DNA of 64,000 nt, taken from positions 2,490,001 through 2,554,000 of the forward strand of contig NZ_CP063203.1 of NCBI RefSeq assembly GCF_019904255.1. The letters run 5' to 3'. The translations under genes and the position numbers were made by a program. Positions 61,996 to 64,000 of the stretch are shown piece after piece. This DNA is from Marixanthomonas sp. SCSIO 43207 (GTDB lineage: Bacteria > Bacteroidota > Bacteroidia > Flavobacteriales > Flavobacteriaceae). A model generated the notes under the pieces. That model was not told the origin of the DNA, did not search any database, and was given only the letters and a program-made list of their open reading frames with translations. How positions within the stretch are numbered: position 1 is the first letter of the stretch; each line of letters opens with the position of its first letter.

Positions 61996-62199
61996 GTCAA
62001 GAGACTTAGCTTCATTAAACTAATAACAATAGATAAGCTTTCTAAAATTGTTTAAAGTCAAAACTACTACTTTTAATACTTCGCTAACGCTTAGTTACCA
62101 TTGGTGTGTAATAATAATACGCTAAACATACACAAAAATTTTTCTATCTTTAATTGCAAAAAAACATTTTAACAATACAATAGTACATCTAGTTGAGTA

Positions 62200-62988
62200 A
62201 TGGCTTATAAAAAGTTAAAGTATTGGTTTGATAAAGACTTAGCTATGTTATTAGCTGATAAGTTAGTTGCTATTGACCCTACATTTAACACAACTTCTTT
62301 TATTCAGAATATAGAAGGACAACTAGATACGCTGGAATTAAAAGACCGAGTTGAAGCATTTGCTGATGAATTATACCACAGTTATGACACTAATTACAGT
62401 AACGGTCTTTCAAAGTTAGTAGCTATATTAGGTCCGGAAATTAAAAGTGAAACAGGTATGTTTTCTACATATTACTGGATAATGCCCATTGCAAAATATG
62501 TAGAAAAATACGGTCTCCACGATTTTACCATATCCATAAAAGCCATAGAAGAAATTACCAAGCGCAATACTGGTGAATACGCTATACGCCCCTATATAAC
62601 TAATCATAAAGACAAAACACTAGAATATATAAAGCGTTGGTCTACCAGTTCAAACTTTCATTTAAGAAGACTAGCAAGTGAAGGTGTAAGACCCAGACTA
62701 CCATGGGCAAAAAAGCTCGATGTGTTTATAGAAAATCCTCGACCTATTATTCCTATTTTGAATACGATGAAAGATGACCCTTCAAGGTATGTTCAAAAAT
62801 CTGTAGCCAATTGCTTAAACGATATTCTGAAGGATAATTTTGATATAGGTAAAGAAATAATTGAACAGTGGAATCACGCAGATATAGGCAAAGAACGAAA
62901 ATGGATTATCAAACACGCCCTTAGAAATTTCATAAAATCTGAAGATACATGGGCGCTCAGTATTATTAACAATAAAACCAACGTATAA
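62200..62988 (+). CDS. AlkC/AlkD-like HEAT-repeat DNA alkylation repair protein
   Basis: A 262-residue protein of helical HEAT-like repeats with no signal peptide. The segment FHLRRLASEGVRPRLPWAKKLDVFIENP and IIPILNTMKDDPSRYVQKSVANCLNDILKDN match the AlkC group of DNA glycosylases, which excise alkylated bases. The length is slightly below the family's usual 350 or so, so some N-terminal repeats may be missing. Cytoplasmic; single-gene unit, with the next gene 17 bp downstream. Confidence 0.82.
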   Translation: MAYKKLKYWFDKDLAMLLADKLVAIDPTFNTTSFIQNIEGQLDTLELKDRVEAFADELYHSYDTNYSNGLSKLVAILGPEIKSETGMFSTYYWIMPIAKYVEKYGLHDFTISIKAIEEITKRNTGEYAIRPYITNHKDKTLEYIKRWSTSSNFHLRRLASEGVRPRLPWAKKLDVFIENPRPIIPILNTMKDDPSRYVQKSVANCLNDILKDNFDIGKEIIEQWNHADIGKERKWIIKHALRNFIKSEDTWALSIINNKTNV

Positions 62989-63005
62989 ACTTAAAAAACC
63001 AACGT

Positions 63006-63512
63006 ATGAAACGTATTTACACACTTATTTTTATGATGGTATTGTCAAGTACCGCATTCTCTCAAAATTCTGAAACAGATGAATTGATACAGTCTAAAAT
63101 GAAACAACTCAGTTTTATGACCGGTGACTGGAAAGGCAGTGGATGGATGCTCGGCAAGAATGGAAAATCAGAATTTAATCAAACCGAAAAAATTCACTAC
63201 AAACTAGATTCTACTGCCATTTTAATTGAAGGCAAAGGAAAATCAAACGGAAAGGTCGTTCACGATGCGCTTGCTATACTTACCTATGATAAAAACAAAG
63301 AGCAGTATTCGTTTCGCTCCTACCTACCAAGCGGAATGAATGCAGAGTTTAAAGCAGAAGTGATAGATAATAAATTATATTGGTATCCTAATGATAACGT
63401 TCGCTATGTCATCTGGTTGAACGAAAACGGACAGTGGTATGAAACAGGCGAGTACAAAAAAGGAGAAACCTGGAATCAATTTTTTGAAATGACCCTTGAT
63501 CGAGACGAGTAA
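63006..63512 (+). CDS. Secreted DUF1579-like protein
   Basis: A 168-residue protein with a signal peptide (ends STAFSQ). The domain has LSFMTGDWKGSGWMLGKNGKSEFNQTEKI, the W-x-G-x-G opening of DUF1579-like lipocalin-fold proteins, then ILTYDKNKEQYSFRSYLPSG and an end WNQFFEMTLDRDE. Probably a periplasmic binding protein; no ligand can be named. It starts 17 bp after the alkylation repair gene. Confidence 0.7.
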   Translation: MKRIYTLIFMMVLSSTAFSQNSETDELIQSKMKQLSFMTGDWKGSGWMLGKNGKSEFNQTEKIHYKLDSTAILIEGKGKSNGKVVHDALAILTYDKNKEQYSFRSYLPSGMNAEFKAEVIDNKLYWYPNDNVRYVIWLNENGQWYETGEYKKGETWNQFFEMTLDRDE

Positions 63513-63671
63513 TTGTAAAAGTTTTTAAAGGTTATATTTATTGTTTGTATAAAACAATGATATCCTTAACTAGTTACTAGTTGTATTCATAAAAAGTAGT
63601 ATCCTTACATTACCTATTGATAGACAGGTTATATATGTACATTATCTTAGTATCATCAATATTATAAACCT

Positions 63672-64000
63672 ATGACAAAAAAGAAAACCAAGCGGGTTCT
63701 CAAGCTGTTTCTCATTGTAGCATCTATAACCTCTCTGTTCTTTGTTCCTTGGACGTTGGTAAAAGCCTGGATACTCCCCTTACCCGATACCATTGAAGAA
63801 CAAATGGATGAAGCCCTAGCATATGACTTTGAGGGGATGATAGTCTATATAGATCAATCCGGTAAAGCTCCTCAACAGTATGCTGCCGGTTGGCACAATA
63901 GAGAAACCAAAACAGCTGCAAAACCCCAAGCGTTGTTTAAAATTGCCAGCATCAGTAAATTATATGACGCGGTAGCTCTTACCAAATTGGTTCACAAGGG
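63672..64000 (+). CDS. Membrane-anchored class C beta-lactamase-fold hydrolase (3' end outside window)
   Basis: Begins at the ATG at 63672 with MTKKKTKRVLKLFLIVASIT, a signal anchor. Then come MDEALAYDFEGMIVYIDQSG and the catalytic S-I-S-K (S93-K96) in LFKIASISKLYDAVALTKL. The frame is open to the right edge (109 codons seen). The motif is complete, so the protein is likely active. Third hydrolase of this fold in this accessory stretch. Confidence 0.8.
   Translation, partial: MTKKKTKRVLKLFLIVASITSLFFVPWTLVKAWILPLPDTIEEQMDEALAYDFEGMIVYIDQSGKAPQQYAAGWHNRETKTAAKPQALFKIASISKLYDAVALTKLVHK

Overview
The window comes from a low-GC member of the Bacteroidota, almost certainly a Flavobacteriaceae species. 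The evidence is the gene content: DUF4834, DUF4249, DUF2520 and DUF6266 proteins, TonB-dependent receptors with carboxypeptidase-like N-terminal domains, an alpha-oxoamine synthase of the capnine type, a fused CcsBA and YfhO. The promoter style agrees, with -7 boxes of the form TAnnTTTG and a -33 TTTG. I cannot name the genus.

Positions 1-38,000 are mostly core chromosome. In order they hold: the 3' part of a UvrA-family gene; a secreted basic low-complexity protein behind sigma-54-like sequences; a glycosyltransferase/YfhO pair; an outer-membrane protein and a GNAT protein; a PLP-enzyme pair likely to make sulfonolipid (capnine) precursors; an oligopeptidase B-like lipoprotein; YbaB/EbfC; threonine aldolase; prfB with a programmed frameshift; a four-gene outer-membrane operon (small secreted protein, STN-containing TonB receptor, DUF4249 lipoprotein, barrel-less plug protein); an FAD oxidoreductase; ArsC-like protein; a second large TonB-type barrel; fumC; a membrane-bound 7TM protein with a DNA-binding tail; CcsBA; and a truncated haemoglobin unit divergent from a Crp/Fnr regulator.

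Positions 38,000-50,500 carry the flavobacterial cluster DUF2520 - HAD (KdsC-like) - UbiA - Maf - lipoprotein - MscS. A PIG-L deacetylase, a 36-residue membrane microprotein and an SSS symporter follow, then two small genes, an esterase gene broken by an in-frame amber codon, and a DUF6266 gene on the minus strand.

Positions 50,500-64,000 are accessory. All genes lie on the plus strand and most are single-gene units: beta-barrel, RmuC + UvrD helicase, NTF2-like lipoproteins, three class C beta-lactamase-fold hydrolases, DinB, a degenerate zincin, an AlkC-like HEAT protein and a DUF1579-like protein. The first part has an integron-like architecture. Two long imperfect palindromes (51534-51717 and 55549-55678) have the layout RYYYAAC-N3-GTATAA...TTATAC/N6-GTTRNNN. 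The 7-bp box at the start of each cassette is complementary to the box at that cassette's own 3' end (GTTGTGC/GCACAAC, then GTTGGGC/GCCCAAC), which is the expected signature of integron cassettes. No integrase is visible in the window. This attC-like array, and the two-gene RmuC-UvrD cassette in it, is the best candidate here for an undescribed system.
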